Of a stretch of 64,000 nt of DNA, positions 17,450 to 25,200 are shown piece by piece (positions within the stretch are counted from its first letter, which is position 1; each line of letters starts with the position of its first letter). The notes under the pieces were generated by a model. The model had not been told where the DNA came from and made no database searches. It saw nothing but the letters and a program-made list of their open reading frames with translations. The position numbers and the translations under genes were made by a program. This DNA comes from SB11 sp035906255 (GTDB lineage: Bacteria; Bacteroidota; Bacteroidia; UBA8524), in contig JAMIFM010000010.1 in NCBI GenBank assembly GCA_035906255.1, positions 186,001 through 250,000 of the forward strand, given 5' to 3'.

Positions 17450-19006
17450 GTGAAAAAATGGTTTACTGAGATTAAACAAAACCCATTGCCCTATTTGGTG
17501 ATGAAGCTTGCAATGATTGCTTTGCTGGTTGCATTGCAATACAACTGGGCTTACACTAATAATTTTTGGAGTGATATAACCGCCCGTGTTATTGCCGCAG
17601 TAGTGGCTGGGGGACTTTTAACCATAGTTTACAGCCGTTTGTTTATTGTGGCCTTAGCCAAACTTACTGGGCTTGACACTAAAGCCTTGTTTGCGAAAGC
17701 CACAGTAGTTCACCTGCCTTTGCTTATTCCATTTTTGGCGGCGGCTTTTCCTGATAGAGCCAAAACGCTGATGGTGCTTGCACTGGGTGGGTTTGCCGTT
17801 TTAGTAGCCGTGCTGCACATTCTCCCCCGCGAAAAAGAAATAAAGCAGAATATGGTTGCCAATGCGCCGTTTTTTTTAATGCTGTTTGCTATTGCAGCAG
17901 CGTTGGGCGCGCGTAAAATATTCATTCCTCAACCTTCAATGGATACGGTAAACTGGGTAATGCCTTGGCTCAACTACATTAAACAGCATGGTTTTGCAGC
18001 CTACGGCGATACGTTTACCAATTATGCCCCTATTTATACTTATATGTTGGGTATAGGTTCGTTGCTGCCGCTAACGGATTTGGAGATTATTAAATACATA
18101 TCCATTGCGTTTGATTTTATGGCAGCGTGGTACATCTATCGTATTATAAAGTTACGGTACCCTGCAAGTGCTATTATGTCTGCATTGGCCTTCACCTCGT
18201 TTTTGTTCTTGCCTACAGTACTTATAAACAGCAGCTTTTGGGGGCAGTGCGATATTATATACGTGGCATTTTGCCTTGCAGCTTTGTATTATTTAATGCT
18301 TCCTGATACACGACGGAACAATGTTTTTGCAATGGTATTGTATGCTGTTGCACTAAGTGTAAAACTTCAGGCCATGCTAATTGCCCCGTTGTTTGCCATT
18401 GCTTGGTTTAAGCGCGATGTGAAACTTACTGACTTTTTGCTGATACCGGGGGTTTACATTGTGCTGATGATACCCTGCCTGATTGCAGGTCGTGATTTTA
18501 TGGATGTATTGCTGGTGTATTTTAACATTGTTGACAATAACCCCGTGCTTACGGCCAACTCGCCCAATGTGTACCAGTTGGTGGGCGATAATTTTATTTT
18601 TAATACTGCGGGGGTGATGGTTGCTTTTGGTGTGCAAGCCATTTTGATATTTGCTTCGGTGTGGAAACTTAAAGATAAACCCCTGAGTATTGATATTGCC
18701 GTTCATCTTGCCTTTTTAATCACGCTTACCATGCCTTTTTTACTACCCCGTATGCACGAACGCTATTTTTTACTGGCTGAGTGTATTGCCTTGTTATTTG
18801 CTTTTTACAATCCCCGCTATTTTTATATGCCGCTGGTATTGGGCTTCATTTCGTTTTTTACCTATACCGAATTTTTGTTTGCAAAGGTGTTTATCCCTTT
18901 TCATTGGCTTACGTTGGCGGTACTGGTGTTGATTTTAATTGTAGGCAAAGTATTATTGGCAAAACTCAACAGCGATGGTAACAATAATGGAGGCGCTATA
19001 CAATAA
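17450..19006 (+). CDS. GT-C-like polytopic glycosyltransferase (DUF2029/mannosyltransferase type)
   Basis: 518 residues from a GTG start, with 12 or so hydrophobic segments. A large loop after the fifth or sixth segment carries WVMPWLNYIKQHGFAAYGD and NYAPIYTYML, the acidic/aromatic loop pattern typical of lipid-phosphate-sugar-dependent GT-C enzymes. LINSSFWGQCDIIYVAF and PFLLPRMHERYFLLAE are also typical of that class. The donor would be a polyprenyl-phosphate sugar and the acceptor a periplasmic glycan, lipid or protein. It stands alone between a terminator and the next promoter. Substrate is not predictable. Confidence 0.8.
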   Translation: MKKWFTEIKQNPLPYLVMKLAMIALLVALQYNWAYTNNFWSDITARVIAAVVAGGLLTIVYSRLFIVALAKLTGLDTKALFAKATVVHLPLLIPFLAAAFPDRAKTLMVLALGGFAVLVAVLHILPREKEIKQNMVANAPFFLMLFAIAAALGARKIFIPQPSMDTVNWVMPWLNYIKQHGFAAYGDTFTNYAPIYTYMLGIGSLLPLTDLEIIKYISIAFDFMAAWYIYRIIKLRYPASAIMSALAFTSFLFLPTVLINSSFWGQCDIIYVAFCLAALYYLMLPDTRRNNVFAMVLYAVALSVKLQAMLIAPLFAIAWFKRDVKLTDFLLIPGVYIVLMIPCLIAGRDFMDVLLVYFNIVDNNPVLTANSPNVYQLVGDNFIFNTAGVMVAFGVQAILIFASVWKLKDKPLSIDIAVHLAFLITLTMPFLLPRMHERYFLLAECIALLFAFYNPRYFYMPLVLGFISFFTYTEFLFAKVFIPFHWLTLAVLVLILIVGKVLLAKLNSDGNNNGGAIQ

Positions 19007-19048
19007 AATCTCCTTTCAGTAAGTTTTTAACAAATAGATGGGCAGAGT

Positions 19049-19079
19049 GTTGAAAAAACGCCCAAAATCAATAGATTTG
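19049..19079 (+). promoter_or_regulatory. Promoter of the barrel gene at 19107
   Basis: GTTG (19049-19052) and TAGATTTG (19072-19079) are separated by 19 bases, matching the Bacteroidota -33 (TTG-type) and -7 (TAnnTTTG) pattern. The ATG is 28 bases downstream of the box. Confidence 0.7.
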
Positions 19080-19106
19080 TCTTTTTAAAAATAAAACTAT
19101 AAACAG

Positions 19107-20003
19107 ATGAAAAGAAATTTTACGGCAAAAGGCCTGTTTCTTTTAGCAGCATTAACCCTTACAGCGTTGGTGAACACAGCCACTGCGCAGGTTGAGTGGG
19201 GGATAATAGGCGGGATGAACAACTCTAATATGACGGGTAAAAAGTACACGAACATATTAAGTCCTGACCGTCCTAAATTCAGCGGTATTACCCGTTTTAG
19301 GGTTGGTGTTTTTATGGATTATCCTTTGAATAACTACTTTAGCTTTAGCCCTGAAGTAGCTTATTCAGTAAAGGGTGCTGTTCAAAAACTGGATACTTTC
19401 CGCTCGTATACTGATGTTCCTCCGGGATGGGATGATGATGTAAAAAGCGTATCAAACCTTGATTTGAACTATATCGAAATACCTTTGTTGTTTAGGGTTT
19501 CTATGCCAATTGGCCACCCAACAGCATTATACCCATACGAAAACTCGGTAAAACCTTTTTACCTTGATTTTATGTTAGGACCTCACGTGTCGTATTTGTT
19601 GAGTGCAAAAAATGAGTTCAGCTATACTCAAACCCGTACATCAACTAACGACCCAAGCGAAGATTATAACTTCTCTAAAAAAGTTAGCGGAAGCAATTCG
19701 CCTGCAAAAATTAAAAAATTAGATTACGGTTTGGTTGCAGGTGGTGCCATTAAATGGAGGTTCAACCGCAAATCATACTTGTGTTTAGATTTACGTTACA
19801 CCATGTCTTTTGCTAACATAAACGGCGGATTTTGGGACCGTAACGTAGCTAAGGTTAGCGACCCTACTCAGCGCATTACAGAGAAGCCTAAAGTTAGCAA
19901 TGCTGGCTCGTTTTCAGTATCGTTGGGATTGATTACCAACTTTAGCAAACGCAGGTATTTTAACCTGTTTAAACCTGATAAAAACCGCCCCGACGGTAGG
20001 TAA
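19107..20003 (+). CDS. Outer-membrane beta-barrel protein (PorT/OmpW-like size)
   Basis: 298 residues. A signal peptide (residues 1-27, ending in NTATAQ) is followed by alternating strands: VEWGIIGGMNNSNMTGK, then GVFMDYPLNNYFSFSPEVAY, LDLNYIEIPLLFRVSM, LDFMLGPHVSYLL and YLCLDLRYTMSFANI. YIEIPLLFR and the LGPHxSYLL strand are typical of Bacteroidota barrel proteins of PorT-like type (PF13568). The last residues are not a terminal aromatic but a short basic tail. Function, whether porin, T9SS accessory or structural, is not determined. A terminator follows. Confidence 0.85.
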   Translation: MKRNFTAKGLFLLAALTLTALVNTATAQVEWGIIGGMNNSNMTGKKYTNILSPDRPKFSGITRFRVGVFMDYPLNNYFSFSPEVAYSVKGAVQKLDTFRSYTDVPPGWDDDVKSVSNLDLNYIEIPLLFRVSMPIGHPTALYPYENSVKPFYLDFMLGPHVSYLLSAKNEFSYTQTRTSTNDPSEDYNFSKKVSGSNSPAKIKKLDYGLVAGGAIKWRFNRKSYLCLDLRYTMSFANINGGFWDRNVAKVSDPTQRITEKPKVSNAGSFSVSLGLITNFSKRRYFNLFKPDKNRPDGR

Positions 20004-20037
20004 GCTATTGTAATATTATTGTAAGAAATTAATTATC

Positions 20038-20080
20038 AAGGCCCTGTGTTTATTGAAACACGGGGCCTTGTTGTTTTCTT
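20038..20080 (+). terminator. Intrinsic terminator
   Basis: AAGGCCCTGTGTTT pairs with AAACACGGGGCCTT (20038-20069, one mismatch), a 13-14 bp stem with a four-base loop, followed by a T-rich stretch (TGTTGTTTTCTTT). Confidence 0.8.
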
Positions 20081-20163
20081 TGCATTGTAAAAAATAAAAG
20101 TTTGTACCAACAAGCATTGCATTATAGAAGTCTCTGCTACTGTACTTACCAAAATAAAAATCT

Positions 20164-22743
20164 ATGAAAAAACTATTTACTCACAAAATTCTTGTCTTAT
20201 CTGCTATTGCCCTTGCATTAATGGCGGCCGGTACGGCACTAAAAAACAGTGGTGGTGCACCGGTATCGCATACCAATGCCCCTGCTGAAGCCAACTGTAC
20301 TACTTCGGGTTGCCATAGTGGCTCGCTAAACCCAACTTCATCAAATCTTGCCAATTTAACTCTTACAGGAACATTTACAGGTAACGGTTACATACCCGAT
20401 AGCACCTATACAATGACTCTTACCTACGCTCAAAGCGGTATTAACCGTTTTGGTATGGAGTTAACCTGCCTTACCAAAACCGGAAGCAACCCTGCGGGTA
20501 CACTAACAGCAGGTAGCGGAAGTCAGAAAATGACAGGAACTGTTACAGGCAAAACACGCGAATACTTAACGCATACTTCAGCCTCTTCATCAGGCTCAAG
20601 AACTTGGGTATTTACTTGGACTGCCCCCTCAACCAACGTTGATACGGTTATGTTTTATGTGGTTGTGAATGCAGCAAACAGCGATGGTAGTACCAGTGGC
20701 GACCAGATTTATGCTAAAGAATTTAAGTTTGGCCCTTCGTCGTTGTTACCTATCGCTTCTATTATGGCCAACAAAACCACCATTTGTGTGGGCGACACAA
20801 TTAAGTTTAGCGGAAGCGGCACAAACAGCCCTACCAGCTATGCTTGGAAATTTAGGGGCACACCCTCAACCAGCTCAGCCCAAAACCCAGAGGTTATTTA
20901 CAATAACCCCGGTACTTTTTTTGATACCTTAAGGGTGTTTAATGCTAAAGGTGGGTCGGCTCCGGCAACAGTAAGAATTACTGTTACTTCAAAACCCGTT
21001 GCTAACATAATCAGCACTTTGCCCGGTACCACCGTGTGCGAAGGGGATACTGTTACTATTTCAGCAGCGTTTTCAAGCACCAATAAATACAAATGGGATA
21101 CAGGTAACCCCGGTGATACATTTAATGTGGTAAAAGTTACCCAAAGCGGTAGTTATCGCGTTACGGTTACTTCTGCCGGCGGTTGTAGCAGTGTTAGTTC
21201 ACCTGTGAATATTACTGTTAAACCTAAGCCCGTGGTAACGATTACTACATCTGCCACCAACGACTCTATTTGCCAAGGCGATAGTGTAACCTATACAGCC
21301 ACCGCAGGTAATGACAATTATGTATTCTCGGTAAATAGTACCACCGTTCAAAACAGTGCGGCAAACTCAATAAGGATACTTCCAGCTTCTGGAACCGTTG
21401 TATCTGTTGTTGCGCAAAAGAACGGTTGCCAAAGTAGCGCAGTACAAAAAACAGTTGCTGTTGTTGCACCTGCTGCGGGTCCAACCATTTCTTGCGGTAC
21501 CCCAACAACTTCTGATGTTACCTTTAACTGGACTGCCGTTGCCGGAGCTACCGGATACGAAGTGAGCACTGATACAGGTAAAACATGGACCGCGCCCTCA
21601 ACAGGTGCTGCCGGAACCAGCCATACAATTACAGGATTGGGCTTCAGCGTAAGTGTGAAACTATGGGTTAGAGCAATTGATAACAGCCTTTGCGGCAAAT
21701 CGCAAACAAGTAACCAAACTTGTGCTACCTTGTCATGCTCAGGCGTAACCTACAAAACTACTATTGGTGATACCTTGTTGTGCCCCGGCGATTCAACCTC
21801 AATCACACTTAGCGATTTCTCAACCAACCTGTACTCAATCAAATTTAATGGCGGTAGTTTTGGCTCTGATACCATGTTCTGGGTAAAACCAAATGCCACT
21901 ACTAATTATCCTTTTGAGATAATAGACTCTACCAAATTAAACTGTGGTGCTGCTCCTTTCAATGTTTCTATTGGTGTTGATAATGTACCTGCATTAACTG
22001 CCACAGCAGTCCCCGGCACTACAATATGCTTTGGTAAAACAATTAACCTTACTTCAAGTATCGGTTTCAATAGTTATACTGCTTTCAAAAACGGAGTTAC
22101 TACCGGTTTTACCAACGCTATAGGATCATTCAATAACTTAACTGTTGTTAACGGTGATAAAATGACCATCGAAGGTCAAACTACAGCAGGTTGTAAGGCA
22201 ACATCAAACGAGTTGACCTTTGTGGTTAACCCATTGCCTAAACCCGGCTTCACTGCTACAGTAAATAACAAGTCGGTTACGTTTGATGATACTACATCAA
22301 ATTCTAGTGCCCGTGTTTGGAGGTTTGGTGATAACAGTGCTCCCGACGTAACTAAAACACCTACCCACAACTATGCTACTGTAGGTACATTTGATGTGAA
22401 ACTTGTTGTAGTTGATAACAACACATGTGTTGACTCAGTTACCAAGCAGATTACTACTACTAATGTATCTGTGGGCGAAATTGCCGGATTGAACGGTTTA
22501 GATGTATATCCTAACCCAACCACCGGGGTATTGCAATTGAATATTGATTGGCAAGGTAATGGTGCATTAACAGTTAAGGTAACTGATATTACAGGAAAAA
22601 CTGTTTATACAGAGGCAATTGCTGATAAAGGCACTATAAAACAAACCATCAACCTGCAACACTTACCTAACGGAACCTACTTGCTCCATTTGCAAGCTGC
22701 CGAAGGCGAGAAAACGCTGAAAGTATTGAAACAGGACAAATAA
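20164..22743 (+). CDS. T9SS-exported multidomain protein (choice-of-anchor V, PKD, FN3, type A sorting domain)
   Basis: 859 residues. A signal peptide (about 1-26) precedes a choice-of-anchor-V domain with the Cys/His motif NCTTSGCHSG (residues about 44-53) and the GKTREYLTHTSAS segment. PKD and Ig-like modules follow (TTICVGDTIKFSGSG; YAWKFRGTP), a fibronectin-like unit (ATGYEVSTDTGKTWTAPS), more PKD-like units (SARVWRFGDNS), and a C-terminal T9SS type A domain of about 75 residues starting at GLDVYPNPTTG and ending in TLKVLKQDK. The sorting domain directs secretion through the T9SS and surface attachment. Function is likely adhesion or matrix; no enzyme domain is seen. A terminator follows. 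Confidence 0.93.
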   Translation: MKKLFTHKILVLSAIALALMAAGTALKNSGGAPVSHTNAPAEANCTTSGCHSGSLNPTSSNLANLTLTGTFTGNGYIPDSTYTMTLTYAQSGINRFGMELTCLTKTGSNPAGTLTAGSGSQKMTGTVTGKTREYLTHTSASSSGSRTWVFTWTAPSTNVDTVMFYVVVNAANSDGSTSGDQIYAKEFKFGPSSLLPIASIMANKTTICVGDTIKFSGSGTNSPTSYAWKFRGTPSTSSAQNPEVIYNNPGTFFDTLRVFNAKGGSAPATVRITVTSKPVANIISTLPGTTVCEGDTVTISAAFSSTNKYKWDTGNPGDTFNVVKVTQSGSYRVTVTSAGGCSSVSSPVNITVKPKPVVTITTSATNDSICQGDSVTYTATAGNDNYVFSVNSTTVQNSAANSIRILPASGTVVSVVAQKNGCQSSAVQKTVAVVAPAAGPTISCGTPTTSDVTFNWTAVAGATGYEVSTDTGKTWTAPSTGAAGTSHTITGLGFSVSVKLWVRAIDNSLCGKSQTSNQTCATLSCSGVTYKTTIGDTLLCPGDSTSITLSDFSTNLYSIKFNGGSFGSDTMFWVKPNATTNYPFEIIDSTKLNCGAAPFNVSIGVDNVPALTATAVPGTTICFGKTINLTSSIGFNSYTAFKNGVTTGFTNAIGSFNNLTVVNGDKMTIEGQTTAGCKATSNELTFVVNPLPKPGFTATVNNKSVTFDDTTSNSSARVWRFGDNSAPDVTKTPTHNYATVGTFDVKLVVVDNNTCVDSVTKQITTTNVSVGEIAGLNGLDVYPNPTTGVLQLNIDWQGNGALTVKVTDITGKTVYTEAIADKGTIKQTINLQHLPNGTYLLHLQAAEGEKTLKVLKQDK

Positions 22744-22770
22744 TACAGAGACTACAATTTCTGATAACAA

Positions 22771-22806
22771 AAAAGCAGGTACCATACAGCACCTGCTTTT
22801 TTGTTT
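22771..22806 (+). terminator. Intrinsic terminator after the T9SS gene
   Basis: AAAAGCAGGT (22771-22780) pairs with ACCTGCTTTT (22791-22800); the stem is 10 bp and its T tract runs on to 22806 with one G. Confidence 0.85.
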
Positions 22807-22985
22807 TAAAAACCGCAGGGCAGATTGTCTGGTATAAGTTTAGTGCTGTGAAAAGACAATCTGCACCTTGGCTCATTTTTGATTAAACATTGTGAAGTCA
22901 AGCTAAATGCTTGTAGAGAAGGAGGGGTACAGTAGCCCAACGAGGGCAATGCAATGAAAGTACTTAGTGTTACGTTAAAACAGGA

Positions 22986-23144
22986 TTAAGCAGCTTGTTT
23001 TCTGATAGTGCTAATCCTGCGGGAAAGCACATCCTCTTCAATGCTCATTCTGAATTTGATTTTAAAGTAACGTTGAAGTGCCTTAACATTTACTTTTGAT
23101 TTGGTTGCATACCGTGTTAGGGTTTCGCTGATTAAATCTCTCAT
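22986..23144 (-). CDS. Small basic helical protein (52 aa), unknown
   Basis: ATG at 23144 and TAA at 22986. The product starts MRDLISETLTRYATKSK and ends RRISTIRKQAA; it is rich in Arg and Lys, with an amphipathic helical pattern and no low complexity. A gene is plausible because no other frame is open here and the region is otherwise empty between a terminator and the PhoD gene. The 5' flank contains CA-rich repeats (23145-23169). Rest of the gap: 22807-22985 and 23170-23286 hold nothing I can name. Confidence 0.5.
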   Translation of the reverse strand: MRDLISETLTRYATKSKVNVKALQRYFKIKFRMSIEEDVLSRRISTIRKQAA

Positions 23145-23286
23145 GACGTGTGTGGTTTATGTGTGTGTGTAAATTTTTTATTTAAGCAGCAGCTTTTACT
23201 ATATAAACGCAATTAAACGAATATAAGTTTTATAATGGTAAACTTTTTTTAAGCATTTGATAATAAATTTACAATATATATGCACA

Positions 23287-24609
23287 ATGATTAAAAGAGC
23301 CTTTGCCGCAGTTGTTTTACTGTTGTTGATAAGTAATTTGTATGCACAAAAGCCAACGGTTATTGCAGGGCCGTTGCTGGGGTATGTTGATTTTAGAGAA
23401 GCCTGCGTATGGGTACAAGTGAATAAAGAAGCTAAACTAAAACTGAAATACTTTGCCCATCCTGATACGGTTTACGAAACTCAAACCATAACAGCCAAGC
23501 AAGAAACTCATTACTCGGTAAAGTTGGTGCTTGATAACATTGAGCCGTCTAAAACCTATACATACCAAATATGGATAGACGGCAAACAAGCTGCTCCTAA
23601 AAAACAATACAGCCTGAAAGTACCCGCTTTGTGGAAATGGCGCGGCGACCCTCCTGCGTTTAAGTTCGCCACAGGTAGTTGCCATTATAGTAACCAAACC
23701 ATACACGACCGTCCCGGAACCCCTTATGGGGATACATTGCCCGGTATTTTTAACAGCATTGTGGCAAAACAACCTGAGTTTATGCTGTGGCTGGGTGATA
23801 ACATTTATTTACGCGAACCCGATTGGAACAGCAAAACAGGAGTGTATAAACGTTACGATCATGTACGCAGTAACCCTGAATTGAACAACCTGTTTTCGTT
23901 TTGCCCTAACTATGCCATTTGGGACGACCATGATTTTGGCCCTAACAATGCCGATCGCGGTTTTTGGAACAAGCAAACCACTTTACAAGCGTTTAAAGAC
24001 TACTGGCCTAATCCGAGTTTCGGTGTGAATGGGGAAGATGGTATTACGACGTATTTTAACTATGCCGATGCTGATTTCTTTTTGTTAGACGATCGTTATT
24101 ACCGCAGTCCTGAAAAAACACCTTTACACGAAGCAGAGGTGTTAGGGGCAACTCAATTGCAGTGGTTAAAGGACAACCTGTTGGCCAGCGGTTCAAAATT
24201 TAAGTTTATTGCCGTAGGGAGTCAGTTTTTAAATACTTCAGAAGAGGCGGGCGAAACGTTTATCAGTGCACCGAAAGAGAGGCAGGAGATTGTTAGCTTT
24301 ATCCAACGTCATAAAATCAAAAACGTGATTTTCTTAACGGGCGACAGGCACCACAGCGAAATAAGCGTTTTAAAAACCGATAGTTTGCCTACTATTTATG
24401 ATGTCACCGTGTCGCCGTTGTCATCGGGGGCGGGAAACAGGGCACAGCAGGAAAAAAACACCCTGCGGGTTGACGGTACATTGATAACGGGTAAGCGCAA
24501 CTTTGCTACGCTTGAAATAACAGGTGCGCGTAACCAACGGGTGCTAACCATTGTGTACTTCGGCCGCGAGGGTGAAGAAATCAACCGTTTTCAGATAACC
24601 GCAGAGTAA
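23287..24609 (+). CDS. PhoD-like alkaline phosphatase/phosphodiesterase
   Basis: 440 residues from ATG 23287 (a start ten codons earlier is unlikely because it precedes the signal peptide). Signal peptide: MIKRAFAAVVLLLLISNLYAQ. An N-terminal Ig-like domain (about 25-115) precedes a metallophosphatase domain with ATGSCHYSNQ (about 129), WLGDNIYLREPDW (GDNxY), WDDHDFGPN (DDHDFG), and FLTGDRHHSE near residue 350. The metal-site motifs and the DDHDFG segment are those of PhoD-type enzymes, which hydrolyse phosphodiesters or phosphomonoesters in the periplasm or outside. No Tat motif is present in the signal, unlike classic PhoD, which argues for Sec export. Confidence 0.9.
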   Translation: MIKRAFAAVVLLLLISNLYAQKPTVIAGPLLGYVDFREACVWVQVNKEAKLKLKYFAHPDTVYETQTITAKQETHYSVKLVLDNIEPSKTYTYQIWIDGKQAAPKKQYSLKVPALWKWRGDPPAFKFATGSCHYSNQTIHDRPGTPYGDTLPGIFNSIVAKQPEFMLWLGDNIYLREPDWNSKTGVYKRYDHVRSNPELNNLFSFCPNYAIWDDHDFGPNNADRGFWNKQTTLQAFKDYWPNPSFGVNGEDGITTYFNYADADFFLLDDRYYRSPEKTPLHEAEVLGATQLQWLKDNLLASGSKFKFIAVGSQFLNTSEEAGETFISAPKERQEIVSFIQRHKIKNVIFLTGDRHHSEISVLKTDSLPTIYDVTVSPLSSGAGNRAQQEKNTLRVDGTLITGKRNFATLEITGARNQRVLTIVYFGREGEEINRFQITAE

Positions 24610-24614
24610 ATGTA

Positions 24615-24996
24615 ATACCGACGCAGGTCGGTATCTATTACGTAATTCACGCGATATACCTATACAATCCCGAACCAAGTTCGCGATGACGGTGGATTCC
24701 TTCAAGTGTCATCGCTTGAAATGTTCTTTACTTGTGTCCACACAAGGATAGTTGTAGCGGGACGCTACACTTTTTATTTCCGAAACGGGGGACGCTTCGG
24801 GGAACAATAATCCGACTATGCGTCATTGCGAACGAACTTTTGTAAAATACATGAGTGTTAATTGTTAGTTAGTGAAGCAACCTTTTTGCTATGGTGCTAA
24901 GGGATTGCTTCAACCAAGCTACGCAAGATTTCGTAATTACAGGAATTGTAGGAGTTGTATGTAGCGTCTTTTCCTTCAAGCATGGATACTTGAAGG
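24615..24996. repeat. Cluster of short perfect hairpins
   Basis: At least five perfect or near-perfect small palindromes occur in series: ATACCGAC-GCAG-GTCGGTAT (24615-24634); GCGATGAC/GTCATCGC (24683-24715); CTTGTGT-CC-ACACAAG (24731-24746); TGTAGCG-GGA-CGCTACA (24753-24769, followed by CTTTTTATTT, a probable terminator for the PhoD gene); and CCTTCAAG/CTTGAAGG (24973-24996). The word CCTTCAAG occurs twice (24699-24706, 24973-24980). No open frame of note is present. 24997-25090 shows nothing further. It resembles a pile of REP-like remnants beside the reverse-transcriptase island. Confidence 0.55.
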
Positions 24997-25090
24997 AGTT
25001 GTTGTTCGTTCTTCACGAAGGTTGTTGAAGAGGAACACTACGTGGGAATATCAATAGGGAATAAGAAAACTAATTTATGATTTAAGGATC

Positions 25091-25121
25091 GAAAAATTAA
25101 AGCAGCCCGTCCCCGCTGCTT
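25091..25121 (-). terminator. Intrinsic terminator of the reverse-transcriptase/ncRNA transcript
   Basis: On the minus strand AAGCAGC (25121-25115), loop GGGGACGG and GCTGCTT (25106-25100) are followed by TAATTTTTC. A 7 bp stem with a T-rich tail about 80 bases after the stop codon. Confidence 0.75.
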
Positions 25122-25200
25122 ATACTTTTCTACAATTTTATATGAGAAAAGACTGAGGTTTGTGTGTGATATCGACTTGTTCGGAACCTATATCTTTTGT
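25091..25200 (-). ncRNA. Candidate DRT3 non-coding RNA with CACACACA loop
   Basis: The stretch directly after the second RT gene, read on its strand, folds by inspection into a two-part hairpin: AAAAGA (25198-25193) with TCTTTT (25152-25147), then AGGTT (25189-25185) with AACCT (25160-25156). The apical loop of 24 bases (25184-25161) ends in CACACACA (25168-25161). A terminator hairpin at 25121-25100 follows, giving an RNA of about 100 bases or longer if it starts inside the gene. In DRT3 systems, as I recall the published work, an ncRNA with an ACACAC template directs poly(GT) synthesis by the first RT. Position, strand, loop and terminator fit; no expression data exist here. Confidence 0.65.

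Noticed and set aside
23160..23169. (GT)n run near the small ORF as part of the DRT system
   Set aside because: More than 2 kb from the RT genes with the PhoD gene between; more likely a simple repeat in a leader.
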